A DNA stretch of 64,000 nucleotides from Citrobacter youngae ATCC 29220 (lineage in GTDB: Bacteria; Pseudomonadota; Gammaproteobacteria; Enterobacterales; Enterobacteriaceae). The first letter of the stretch is position 1. Each line of letters opens with the position of its first letter. The stretch spans positions 250,049 through 314,048 of the forward strand of contig NZ_GG730301.1 of assembly GCF_000155975.1 (NCBI RefSeq), read 5' to 3'. Under the pieces are notes generated by a model. That model was not told the origin of the DNA and did not search any database. It saw only the letters and a program-made list of their open reading frames with translations. Positions 29,601 to 37,350 of the stretch are shown in pieces. Both the position numbers and the translations under genes were made by a program.

Positions 29601-32600
29601 TCTGCGCTACGAAGTATTTGTTCCAACGGGCGTGTTGCAGGAAGGCGGCAACGACGTGATGGTCACGCTGGTAAGCCACGATGCTGCGGGCAATCGGGCG
29701 GTTGCGGTGGAGCACCGTACCATCACGCTGGATACCCAGGCGCACAGCACCGTGGGTATTGATGACGTGACCGTCGATAACAACCTTAACCATCAGGAGC
29801 TGGATACGCCGATGCAGCTCATCACCGGTAAGGTGGGCGGTGACGCGCAGCCTGGCGATGCGGTACGCGTTGAAATCAACAACCAGACGTTTCATGGCAA
29901 GGTTATCGACCTTGGAGGCGGCGTCTTAGGCTATCAGGTCCCGGTTAACTCGTCGGCATTCAGCGATAATAAGGGGCTTCTGGATAAAGATGTGGCCGTG
30001 AGCGTCACGGTTATCTCTCATGATGCGGTGGAAAATGAGGTTATAACCACCGCAACCCATGTGGTGCATATTGATAACCATGCCGGGGCTGGAATCACCG
30101 TTGATACGGTAGCGGGCGATGACAAGCTCAACGGCGCAGAAGCAGCAAAACATCTCACCGAGGTGATGGGCACGGTGTCCGGCGATGTACACGCGGGCGC
30201 TAAAGTTCAGGTCATCGTCAACGGTCATACCTACGAAACAACCGCGCAGGCACTCCCGGAACATAACAATGCGCTGGGATATAAGCTGGACGTTCTGAGC
30301 CGCGATCTGGTCAAAGATCCGCATATCGTGGCCCGCGTAGTCGGCGAAGATACTGTGCATAACTTCCAGCAAGCGGGGATAATGCACGACCTGGAGGTTG
30401 ATTTACATGCCAAAGCCATGCTGACGATTGATCCCGTCACCGGTGACAACATGATAAATGGCGATGAGTCAAAACAGCCATTCACCTATGTAACCGGGAA
30501 AGTGGCTGGGGATGTTCACGTTAATGATGTCGTTTATCTCACCGTGAATGGCCACGTCCTGACGGGGAAGGTGAGCGATACCGGAGGCGGGGTTCTCGGC
30601 TATAGCATTAAAGTCAGCACCGCCGATCTGATCTCCGATCCGCATTTAACCGCGACGGTCAGCACCACCGATGGCGCGGGCAACCCGGCGACCGCCAATG
30701 CAGAAACCACGGTGATTATCGATACCCGCATTGATGCGCAGATAACCATTGATGCCGTGACGCCGGATAATACGCTGAATCTTGCCGAGCAAATGCATGG
30801 CTATACGATGGTAAGCGGGACGGTGAGCGGGGAAGTTCGCCCCGGCGATCCGTTCACTATGACCATCAACGGCCATACCTATTCCGGGGTGGTGGAGGAT
30901 CGCGGTAATCAACAAATGGGATTCCACGTTCCCGTTGCCACGGCCGATCTGGTCGCCAGCCCGCACATTGAAGTCTCAATGGATGTCACCGACGCGGCGC
31001 AGAACCATGCCCATATTGTGGCGCATCATGACGTCAATCTGGACGCGCAAGCGCTGGCCTCAATCACCCTCGATCCGGTAACGGGCGACGATGTATTGAA
31101 TAAGATTGAACTGGGGCAAACGACCACGATCGTCAGCGGTACGGTGGGCGGTGACGCGAAAATTAATGATGTGGTGCACCTGAATATCGGCGGTCATATG
31201 GTTGATGTGACGGTAACCAACCTGCCAAATCCAGGAACCCTGGGGTATTCCACTGATGTGGATACGCAATGGCTGCAAAACGATCCGCATATCACCGCAA
31301 CCATCACCACCGCTGACGCGGCAGGAAATAACGCCACGGCAGATGCGCACAGTACCGTGATTATCGACGACCAGATTGACGCGATTGTGCATATCGATCC
31401 GATCGTCACGGATAGCGGTGATGCGGTGATTAACCACGACGAAGCCCTTAAGCCGCAAACGACGGTTACGGGTACGGTGGGAGGCGATGTCAAAATCGGT
31501 GATACGGTTGAACTCACCATCAATCATCAGATCTACTATGCGCAGGTGGAAGATCAAAACGGCCAGCGGGCTTTCAGCGCTAAGGTGTCGACTCTGGATC
31601 TGCTGATGGATCCGCATATTCATGCTGAGGTAACGGCGAAAGATGACGCCGGCAATATTGCGCACGGGCACGATGACATGCCTGTGGTGGTTGATACCGT
31701 TGCCGATGCGGGTATTACGATTGACTCCGCGTTGAGCTGGCGAGGCTGGGCGCTACCCGCTGGAAACCGCCCGGAATTTGTGACGGTAACCGGGCATGTT
31801 ACCCCGGACGCGAAGCTTAATGATTTGGTTACCGTTGATGTGGGCAACAACACGCATCTGGAAACGCATGTTATTACCCTCCCTGATGGGCAACTGGGTT
31901 ACACGCTGGATATTCTTTCTCAGGACTGGAACAACAACGGCAATATCACCGTCTCCATCACCACCCATGACGATCACGGCAACACGGCGACAGCGGTAGA
32001 GCATAAATTTATCGATCTCCCGTGGGTAACCCAGACTTATACGCCTGCCAATACGCCTTTTAGTATGCACACCCCGACCACAACGGGAGCAGGAACCACG
32101 CAACCTCACCAACCGACCGTGCATCTCACCGTTGATAAAGTGACGGGTGATGATGTTCTCAACCACGATGAAGCGCAGAAAGCAACGACGGCAATCCGTG
32201 GCCTGGTCAGCGGCGACGTTCAGGCCGGGGACAAAGTTATTGTCACCATCAATAATGTGCAGCATACCGGACACGTCATGACTATCCCGACGATGCCGGG
32301 ACAGTTGGCATACGAAGTGGATGTGCCAACGAATGAACTGCAGGCGCATCCGACGTTTGATGTCTCCATCACGGCCGGGACAGCGACAGATACGGTGCAG
32401 AAAACCATCACCGTCGATACGGATAACCCGCTGCAGATAACGATGGATAAGGTAGCCGGTGATGATGTTATCAATGCTGCTGAGGCGCAAAGTGGGAAAA
32501 CGACCGTCAGCGGCACGGTCAGCGGCGAAGGCATCCACGATGGCAGCGTGGTGAGCCTGCAGATCAATGGCAATACGCTAACCGCGGTCGTGCATGATGA

Positions 32601-34737
32601 TAAGCATGGTCACCTGAGCTGGTCGACGAAGGTCGGTATCAACGATCTGCACAATAACCCGGATATTATCGCGACGGTAATGGCGACGGATGATAACGGC
32701 AACCTGGGGAGCGCCTCTGCCAGCGGCCATGTCGTGGTCGATCTGAGCGCTGATGCAGGCGTGACGATAGATAACATTGCCGGTGACAATGTGCTGAACG
32801 CGCGGGAATCGCAACAGCCTAAGATGACCGTAACGGGCTCGGTATCCGGAGACGTGCACCCAGGTGATAAGGTGACGCTGACGGTGAACGGCAACCCTTA
32901 TGCGGCGATTGTCGATAATAACCATCACTACAGCGTGGATATCTCCACCAAAGACCTGCTGGCCGATCGCGCTATTGTCGCCACAGTCTCTGGATATGAC
33001 GATCGCGGTAACGTGCAGCCCGCCAGCTTCACGCAGGGCTATTCGATTGATAAATCGGCAAGCGGCAGCGTGACCATCAACACCGTCGGCGGCGACGATA
33101 TTATCAATGCTGATGAAGTGAAAGCGGGTAGCGTTGAGGTGAGTGGTACGGTGGATGGCGACGTGCATCTCGGTGATAAAGTCGCCATTCTCGTCGATGG
33201 CGTCACCGTACATACGCGTGTCATTGAGCTACCGCATATGAACGGGCAACTGGGCTACAAAGCGCTGGTGAGTACGGCCGGGCTGCAACATGACCCGAAT
33301 ATTCACGTCAGCGTGCAGGGGCAGGATTCGGCGTTGAACCCAATGCATGCCGGGAACGACAAAACGGTCACTATCGATACGCAGGTTGATGCCAGCATCG
33401 TGCTGGATAAGGTGTCAGTCGATGATGTGCTGAACAATGAGGAAACTCAGCATGCGAAGACCACCATCAGCGGTTATGTGACCGGGGACGTGGATGTTGG
33501 CGATCGGGTGACCATCACGGTTAACGGTAAAGATCTGGTGGCAGATGTGAAAAACAGCGGCGGGCAGAAGGTATTTAGCGTAGATGCCAGTACGGTTGAC
33601 CTGATTCACGATCAAAAGATAACCGCTCACGTCACCGCCCATGATGATGCTGGTAACCGTGATGAGATCCATACCGATAAGACTATCACTATCGACAGGA
33701 CGGCTGCGGGAACGATGGATATTGATAGCGTCACCTCGGATAACGTCCTGAATCATCAGGAACTCCAGGGAACGACGGTGAGGTTAACCGGGCATCTTGG
33801 CGGCGATGTGGATGTATGGGATTCGATCAAATTAAAGATTGACGGTCATGAATATACCGGTTCGGTAGAGACATTAAGTCATGGCGAGCGGGTCTGGCAC
33901 GTCGACGTAGGCAGCGATGTCATGAAAGCGAACACCACGTTCTCGGTTGAGGTCAACGGTCATGATGCGCCGGGCAACCCGTATTCAAAGACAACGTCCC
34001 ACACCTATGCAGTGGATCAACAGGCCGACGCCACGCTTATCATGGATAAACTCACCGGGGATAATCACATCTCGCGTGCGGAAGCACAGGGGGCTATCAC
34101 CCATATCACCGGCAGCGTGAGCGGGGATGTGCATGATGGGGAGCATATTAAAGCGCTGGTAAATGGTCATCAGTACGATGCGATTCTGCATCAGGGCAAT
34201 AATGGGCTGACCTATGACATTGAGGCCGAGACCTCAGCGTTTCGGGCAGGGCATAACCGCGTGAGCGTATTGGTTGAGGCGCATGATAACCACGGCAATA
34301 TTACGCCGTATACGCAAGCGCTGAACGTGACGATGGACGATCCCGCGCCGCTGAAAGGGCATACGGCGGATAAAGGGAATCATGCCGCGATGCAGCATGC
34401 GCTGCACAACCTGTTCGACGACAACGCATTGTCTCTGTCTTATGCGCCAGCAGCGACCGGACGCGGGCAGGCAACTGCCGTGTTGAGCGCTGACGATAAG
34501 GCGAAGGCCGTGCTCGATAAAGTCGATCTTAGCGATCTGGCGCGTGAGCTGCATGAAGGCGTGGATATTGCGAAGTACATCCAAAGCGGCGGCGATCATC
34601 AGCACATTGCCAGTCCGGCGAAGGTCGCGCATGGCATTGATACCGCGCTCTCCACCCCAACGAGCGACGCTCTGCATTCTGCGACCTACTCGTTGGATCA
34701 TCTGATTGCCAAACCCGATCACAACCCGACTCACTAA
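26629..34737 (+). CDS. Giant LapA/BapA-type repeat adhesin with LapG-cleavable retention module
   Basis: This 2702-residue protein (roughly 280 kDa) starts at GTG with GAGGT upstream. Residues 1-100 match the LapA retention module (KAIIGQVYVVDANG, GDRVYSGEEI, LSLPDGKTLDIGRNSHW). TAAG at 103-106 is the LapG cleavage motif. A Gly-rich hinge follows, then 22 Ig-like repeats of about 100-120 residues with recurring ID.V..DNVLN..E and VTSHDAAGN. The last 130 residues are His-rich and helical. I see no RTX nonapeptides, von Willebrand domain or signal peptide. Secretion by the adjacent type I system and release by LapG when cyclic-di-GMP is low are inferred from the Pseudomonas Lap system. Confidence 0.93.
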   Translation: MSKLLGVIKAIIGQVYVVDANGTQRLVHEGDRVYSGEEIVTGASGAVSLSLPDGKTLDIGRNSHWGEHGLQASHNPDNNAQDIAAVQKAIADGADPTQVLEATAAGNDAPVQLEGGGGGHTLVQLELTGQVVDPTAGFNTNGLGSPSWDINLPVGGTTASKASVFPPEVQITEFAGNDGFINKSEFHQTRLSGTSNQNHVTLTFTDSQKNTFTVEVPVNNGHWTIDTDLGGLAPGNVTVAAIATDVTGRTAESVDNALIDITGPRIDIRIESVTPDNLINYEESRQPQTLIHGSVGGDARPGDVVTLLVDGKEYTGVVTDPGSGSLVYTIPVLTDGLLNDPNVHATLTSFDDAGNSTTVSTDRHVDQDLSAQNAVTIDAVATDDVVNANEFRMPTLISGVASGDAQAGDPVTLTIQGKAFHGTVFDDYGQLRYEIVVPSATLKEGANDVQVTLVSHDAPGNEATAVTHRTVVLDTQAHNALTINDVTDDNTLNRAELYARNQVISGTVSGEDAKAGDPVQLEINGHQYNGQVIDLGNHSLGYRIAVNSSDFANNSIPVDGNVEVKVTVTSHDAAGNLAIATDTHSVHIDNLATNQVNIDAVATDDVVNASENRMTTLISGVAGGDAKAGDAVTVSVQGQNYAGTVVNDNGQLRYEVALPKGTLLEGKNDVLVTLVSHDAAGNEATALAHRTVTLDTQAHNSLTINDVDSDNTLNRSELYTRNQVISGTIGSNEDAKPGDPVQLEINGHQYRGEVIDLGHNVLGYSITVDTSDFANNSVPIDGNVEVKVTVTSHDAAGNLAIATDTHSVHIDNVAENSVHIDTVATDNVINYQELSAATQRITGIVGGEDAKVGDPIQLVVNGHQYASQVIDLGQGTLGYRIDVDSSAFANNRVHVLTDVDVHVTVTSHDAAGNLAIATDSHKVHIDNFAKNVVTTAVVASDDVVNAIENRMPTLISGIAKGLDAKAGDVVTVHVQGQNQDFSGTVVNDRGVLRYEVFVPTGVLQEGGNDVMVTLVSHDAAGNRAVAVEHRTITLDTQAHSTVGIDDVTVDNNLNHQELDTPMQLITGKVGGDAQPGDAVRVEINNQTFHGKVIDLGGGVLGYQVPVNSSAFSDNKGLLDKDVAVSVTVISHDAVENEVITTATHVVHIDNHAGAGITVDTVAGDDKLNGAEAAKHLTEVMGTVSGDVHAGAKVQVIVNGHTYETTAQALPEHNNALGYKLDVLSRDLVKDPHIVARVVGEDTVHNFQQAGIMHDLEVDLHAKAMLTIDPVTGDNMINGDESKQPFTYVTGKVAGDVHVNDVVYLTVNGHVLTGKVSDTGGGVLGYSIKVSTADLISDPHLTATVSTTDGAGNPATANAETTVIIDTRIDAQITIDAVTPDNTLNLAEQMHGYTMVSGTVSGEVRPGDPFTMTINGHTYSGVVEDRGNQQMGFHVPVATADLVASPHIEVSMDVTDAAQNHAHIVAHHDVNLDAQALASITLDPVTGDDVLNKIELGQTTTIVSGTVGGDAKINDVVHLNIGGHMVDVTVTNLPNPGTLGYSTDVDTQWLQNDPHITATITTADAAGNNATADAHSTVIIDDQIDAIVHIDPIVTDSGDAVINHDEALKPQTTVTGTVGGDVKIGDTVELTINHQIYYAQVEDQNGQRAFSAKVSTLDLLMDPHIHAEVTAKDDAGNIAHGHDDMPVVVDTVADAGITIDSALSWRGWALPAGNRPEFVTVTGHVTPDAKLNDLVTVDVGNNTHLETHVITLPDGQLGYTLDILSQDWNNNGNITVSITTHDDHGNTATAVEHKFIDLPWVTQTYTPANTPFSMHTPTTTGAGTTQPHQPTVHLTVDKVTGDDVLNHDEAQKATTAIRGLVSGDVQAGDKVIVTINNVQHTGHVMTIPTMPGQLAYEVDVPTNELQAHPTFDVSITAGTATDTVQKTITVDTDNPLQITMDKVAGDDVINAAEAQSGKTTVSGTVSGEGIHDGSVVSLQINGNTLTAVVHDDKHGHLSWSTKVGINDLHNNPDIIATVMATDDNGNLGSASASGHVVVDLSADAGVTIDNIAGDNVLNARESQQPKMTVTGSVSGDVHPGDKVTLTVNGNPYAAIVDNNHHYSVDISTKDLLADRAIVATVSGYDDRGNVQPASFTQGYSIDKSASGSVTINTVGGDDIINADEVKAGSVEVSGTVDGDVHLGDKVAILVDGVTVHTRVIELPHMNGQLGYKALVSTAGLQHDPNIHVSVQGQDSALNPMHAGNDKTVTIDTQVDASIVLDKVSVDDVLNNEETQHAKTTISGYVTGDVDVGDRVTITVNGKDLVADVKNSGGQKVFSVDASTVDLIHDQKITAHVTAHDDAGNRDEIHTDKTITIDRTAAGTMDIDSVTSDNVLNHQELQGTTVRLTGHLGGDVDVWDSIKLKIDGHEYTGSVETLSHGERVWHVDVGSDVMKANTTFSVEVNGHDAPGNPYSKTTSHTYAVDQQADATLIMDKLTGDNHISRAEAQGAITHITGSVSGDVHDGEHIKALVNGHQYDAILHQGNNGLTYDIEAETSAFRAGHNRVSVLVEAHDNHGNITPYTQALNVTMDDPAPLKGHTADKGNHAAMQHALHNLFDDNALSLSYAPAATGRGQATAVLSADDKAKAVLDKVDLSDLARELHEGVDIAKYIQSGGDHQHIASPAKVAHGIDTALSTPTSDALHSATYSLDHLIAKPDHNPTH
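26935..26946 (+). other. Predicted LapG cleavage site (Thr-Ala-Ala-Gly)
   Basis: ACC-GCT-GCG-GGT encodes Thr103-Ala104-Ala105-Gly106. In Pseudomonas LapA the periplasmic protease LapG cuts between the two Ala of a TAAG motif at nearly the same distance from the N-terminus. Cutting here would release the adhesin from its outer-membrane plug. Confidence 0.85.
27118..34341 (+). repeat. 22 tandem Ig-like repeats in the adhesin, partly in an alternating A-B pattern
   Basis: Each unit is about 300-350 bp. Repeats 3-9 alternate between two types: A units (repeats 3, 5, 8; ending VTLVSHDAAGNEAT) and B units (4, 6, 7, 9; ending VTVTSHDAAGNLAIATDTHS). B units 4 and 6 are almost identical in DNA near their 3' ends (about 28310-28397 and 28977-29064), which points to recent unequal recombination or gene conversion. 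Later repeats are more diverged. Repeat 15 carries an extra Thr/Pro-rich insert. Confidence 0.88.
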
Positions 34738-34747
34738 CCGTTGCTTC

Positions 34748-34769
34748 CTGCCCTGTGCGAACAGGGCAG
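34748..34769 (+). other. Hairpin with GCGA tetraloop between adhesin and small downstream gene
   Basis: CTGCCCTGT and ACAGGGCAG form a perfect 9-bp stem closed by GCGA, a stable GNRA-type loop, 11 bases after the adhesin stop. No T-run follows, so it may lower but not stop read-through, or stabilise the large mRNA. Confidence 0.65.
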
Positions 34770-34788
34770 TGGCATCAGGGTATTTAAA

Positions 34789-35079
34789 ATGAAAAACACG
34801 GATATAAATTCTGCACCCTCTGAAGCACACGCACAGACGGAAGGCGCTGGTAAAAGCGCGAAAAACGACACTCCGCAACCTTTAGAGATGCTGCAAAAAA
34901 GCGACCTGGAGATGGTCCGCGTGCTCGACGATCTGATTTACCTGCTGATCCGTAAAGGCGTGATTGCCATTACCGATCTTCCACCGATGGCGCAGGTTAA
35001 ATTAATGAATCGCGCGAACGCGCGTCAGGAGCTTGGCGGGTTAGAGCAACTGCTTGGGAGTGATGACCGTATTTTTTAG
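34789..35079 (+). CDS. Small conserved protein co-encoded with the adhesin (96 aa)
   Basis: The ATG at 34789 opens a 96-residue soluble protein. The first 45 residues are polar and low in complexity. The C-terminal half is conserved-looking and helical: LEMVRVLDDLIYLLIRKGVI then TDLPPMAQVKLMNRANARQEL. This pattern resembles short proteins in Pseudomonas that carry the misleading label 'tryptophan synthase subunit beta-like' (from memory). An earlier TTG at 34741 would start before the hairpin and is unlikely. It is 51 bases after the adhesin stop on the same strand, so it may be an adhesin accessory factor. Function unknown. Confidence 0.75.
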   Translation: MKNTDINSAPSEAHAQTEGAGKSAKNDTPQPLEMLQKSDLEMVRVLDDLIYLLIRKGVIAITDLPPMAQVKLMNRANARQELGGLEQLLGSDDRIF

Positions 35080-35380
35080 GTTCATCGCAGGTTAGCATTC
35101 ATCGTGATGGTGGTTTTGAAGGTTCAGGGGAGGGGGCGAATACAAGCCTAAACCTTCTGACCACTGTTTTCTATTGATTCACGCTAAGCTGCGAGGGCCT
35201 TTTTGGGCATGTCGCACACATGCAGGCAACGGGCGTTAATCCCCTAAAATGGCTAATTACAACATTGCTTTCAGCACACACTACCGCGGTTATTCCATTT
35301 AGGCTTTCCCTGTCCCCTGCCTTTGTTCCTCGTAAATATCCGGCAGGGATATCACTCTTATATTCTCTCAGGGAGCATTT
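35080..35380 (+). other. 301-bp intergenic region before the crystallin/Ig protein
   Basis: No gene is seen. It should hold the promoter of the next gene, with AGGGAG nine bases before its ATG. The end of the small adhesin-linked gene's transcript must also lie here, but I see no clear intrinsic terminator. Confidence 0.5.
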
Positions 35381-37240
35381 ATGTCCGATTCCGTTCTTGC
35401 AGGCGTCAGCCTCATTCTCTACACCGGTAAAAATTATGCCGGCACCCAGCAATTGGTCGCTCACGGGGACTTCGGTGAGCTTGCCATCAGTTCGGCCTCC
35501 TGGGACTACGCCTCTGCGGCCATGTCCTCCATGCAGGCCTTCATCTTCAGCGATGTCAGCACCGCGGATGCTTCCGCCAGCTATCTCGGCCATGCGGAGG
35601 ACCTTCTCAGCACCAGCGTATCTGACCTCACCGCCCTGTATCCTTCTGCCACTCAGTTTCCGCTCAACTTCCTCGGCCTTAACCCTGCCATCGCCACGCT
35701 GGTCCGGCTGGTGATTGACCCGGAACAGGCCGCTCCCGATGCGGTGGCATCGACCGCGCTGGTCGGCGGCAGCGCCACCAACATCACCACCCTGAGCCTG
35801 CCGGGCCGCCCGGGGGCCCTCGGTTTCGTTAGCCTGACGGAAGGCAGTTCTGTGGTGGCTGCCTGCCCGTACGGAACATATAACAGCGCAGACGGTACCA
35901 TCGACTGGAGCGGCAAAATGGGCTCCGTGGTGCTGGAATATACCGGTGGCCGCATTGTGGTGGTCAGTACCAGCGGATTCCCGGACGGCTGGGATTTTGG
36001 CGCGCCGGAGCAACAAGCGGACGGTTCGTGGACGGTGGCGCTGAACGGCGGCGTGCCAGCAGGTAACGAGATTGCCGCTATCAGCGCCAGCCCGGCCAGT
36101 ATCGTCAACGACGGCAGCAGCGCGTCGGTCATTACCGCCAGCGTGGTGAACGCCAACGGTCTGCCCGTCTCCGGCGTCACGGTGAACTGGAGCACCACGG
36201 CGGGCAGCCTGAGCGTGGCGAGTTCGGTCACGTCAGCAAACGGCAAGGCCACCACCTCGCTGACGGACAGTGGCACAGCCGGTCTGGTGACGGTGACGGC
36301 CGCCATCAGCGGCAGCAGCAAAAGCACCCAGATGACGGTCACGGACAGTAAGGCCGGGTACGTACTGGCATCGCTGGCTGCGGACAAGAACACCCTGCTT
36401 AACGACGGTACGGATCTGGTGAAGCTGACGGCCACGGTGAAAGACGGCAACGGCAATCTTATCAGCGGCGTACCGGTGTACTGGAGCACCACGCTGGGCA
36501 CGCTGAATCATGTGGAGCAGGACTCAGATACAGTCGGTGAGTCACACGCGAAGTTGACGGATACGGGGGATACCGGCACGGCCAGCATTATTGCCCAACT
36601 CGATAATGGCAGTCATAAAACGCTCAATATTTCGATTACTGAATTTCGCCAGCTATATTTCATTACTGATGCTCCAGCTTTGGACTATCTTGATGACGAT
36701 AGTACCTATACAACGGAAAACGCAGTGGCTATTTATGGGAAAATTGGTGATGTCGTAGAATTAACGCTTACCGGTTCTGAGCTAGACAATCCGGTATTTG
36801 TTGATAATAATTTGAATAATATAACGATAGTGGTGGCTTCGGTACCGGAAATAGCTTCGGTGACTGACCATCAGGAAGTGGTCACAGTTTCAACAACCAT
36901 CAACGGCGAGCCGCAGCAGCCTGGGACACTCACCTTTGGTCATTTCCCAACCGTCGATGGCCAGTCTTTAGCGGCCACAAATGGTGCCAAGGCAGATGGC
37001 ATATGCTATAACAACGTTTATTATAATACATCAAACCTGCAGTACTCATCAGCCACAGCAACTCTCAGTGGAAGTGCCGTATTTGCAGGAACTAATTCCC
37101 AAAGTCTGGCATTGAATTTACCGGCACCCTCTTATGATTACTATTTTACTATTACGAATACCGTTGCTGAAGAGGTCTTAATCACCGTGCAATTGGAGAA
37201 CTATTTTACCATCAATTGCACATCCAGATTTGATGTATAA
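35381..37240 (+). CDS. Protein with N-terminal beta/gamma-crystallin-like domain and two Big_1 (invasin-type) Ig domains
   Basis: I do not know a characterised homologue of this 619-residue protein. Residues 8-55 (LILYTGKNYAGTQQLVAHGD, then WDYASAAMSSMQAF) fit a beta/gamma-crystallin Greek-key motif. Residues about 230-325 and 330-425 are two Big_1 domains (NDGSSASVITASVVNANGLP..VSGVTVNWSTTAGSL; NDGTDLVKLTATVKDGNGN). A C-terminal domain of about 190 residues has AT-richer DNA. There is no signal peptide, lipobox or membrane segment, so export, if any, must use a non-Sec route such as the neighbouring type I system. A surface or matrix role is inferred from the domains and position. Confidence 0.75.
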   Translation: MSDSVLAGVSLILYTGKNYAGTQQLVAHGDFGELAISSASWDYASAAMSSMQAFIFSDVSTADASASYLGHAEDLLSTSVSDLTALYPSATQFPLNFLGLNPAIATLVRLVIDPEQAAPDAVASTALVGGSATNITTLSLPGRPGALGFVSLTEGSSVVAACPYGTYNSADGTIDWSGKMGSVVLEYTGGRIVVVSTSGFPDGWDFGAPEQQADGSWTVALNGGVPAGNEIAAISASPASIVNDGSSASVITASVVNANGLPVSGVTVNWSTTAGSLSVASSVTSANGKATTSLTDSGTAGLVTVTAAISGSSKSTQMTVTDSKAGYVLASLAADKNTLLNDGTDLVKLTATVKDGNGNLISGVPVYWSTTLGTLNHVEQDSDTVGESHAKLTDTGDTGTASIIAQLDNGSHKTLNISITEFRQLYFITDAPALDYLDDDSTYTTENAVAIYGKIGDVVELTLTGSELDNPVFVDNNLNNITIVVASVPEIASVTDHQEVVTVSTTINGEPQQPGTLTFGHFPTVDGQSLAATNGAKADGICYNNVYYNTSNLQYSSATATLSGSAVFAGTNSQSLALNLPAPSYDYYFTITNTVAEEVLITVQLENYFTINCTSRFDV

Positions 37241-37276
37241 CTCATTCTCCGCAAAGTATATGTAATAGTATGACCA

Positions 37277-37316
37277 TTATTGGGCCAGATGATATTTATC
37301 GCATCAGGCCCAATAA
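37277..37316. terminator. Long hairpin between convergent genes
   Basis: TTATTGGGCC and GGCCCAATAA form a perfect 10-bp stem; the 20-nt interior (GATGATATTTATCGCATC) can pair partly, giving a near-cruciform. It sits between the stops of the crystallin/Ig gene and lapD and is a likely shared terminator. Confidence 0.65.
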
Positions 37317-37350
37317 GCAAGTCACAGCAAATACAGCGATAGTGTGATTA

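Noticed and set aside
26687-34878. Many minus-strand open frames of 70-260 codons opposite the adhesin
   Set aside because: They lie wholly inside the adhesin gene, have no ribosome-binding sites or recognisable domains, and follow from the repeat codon usage.
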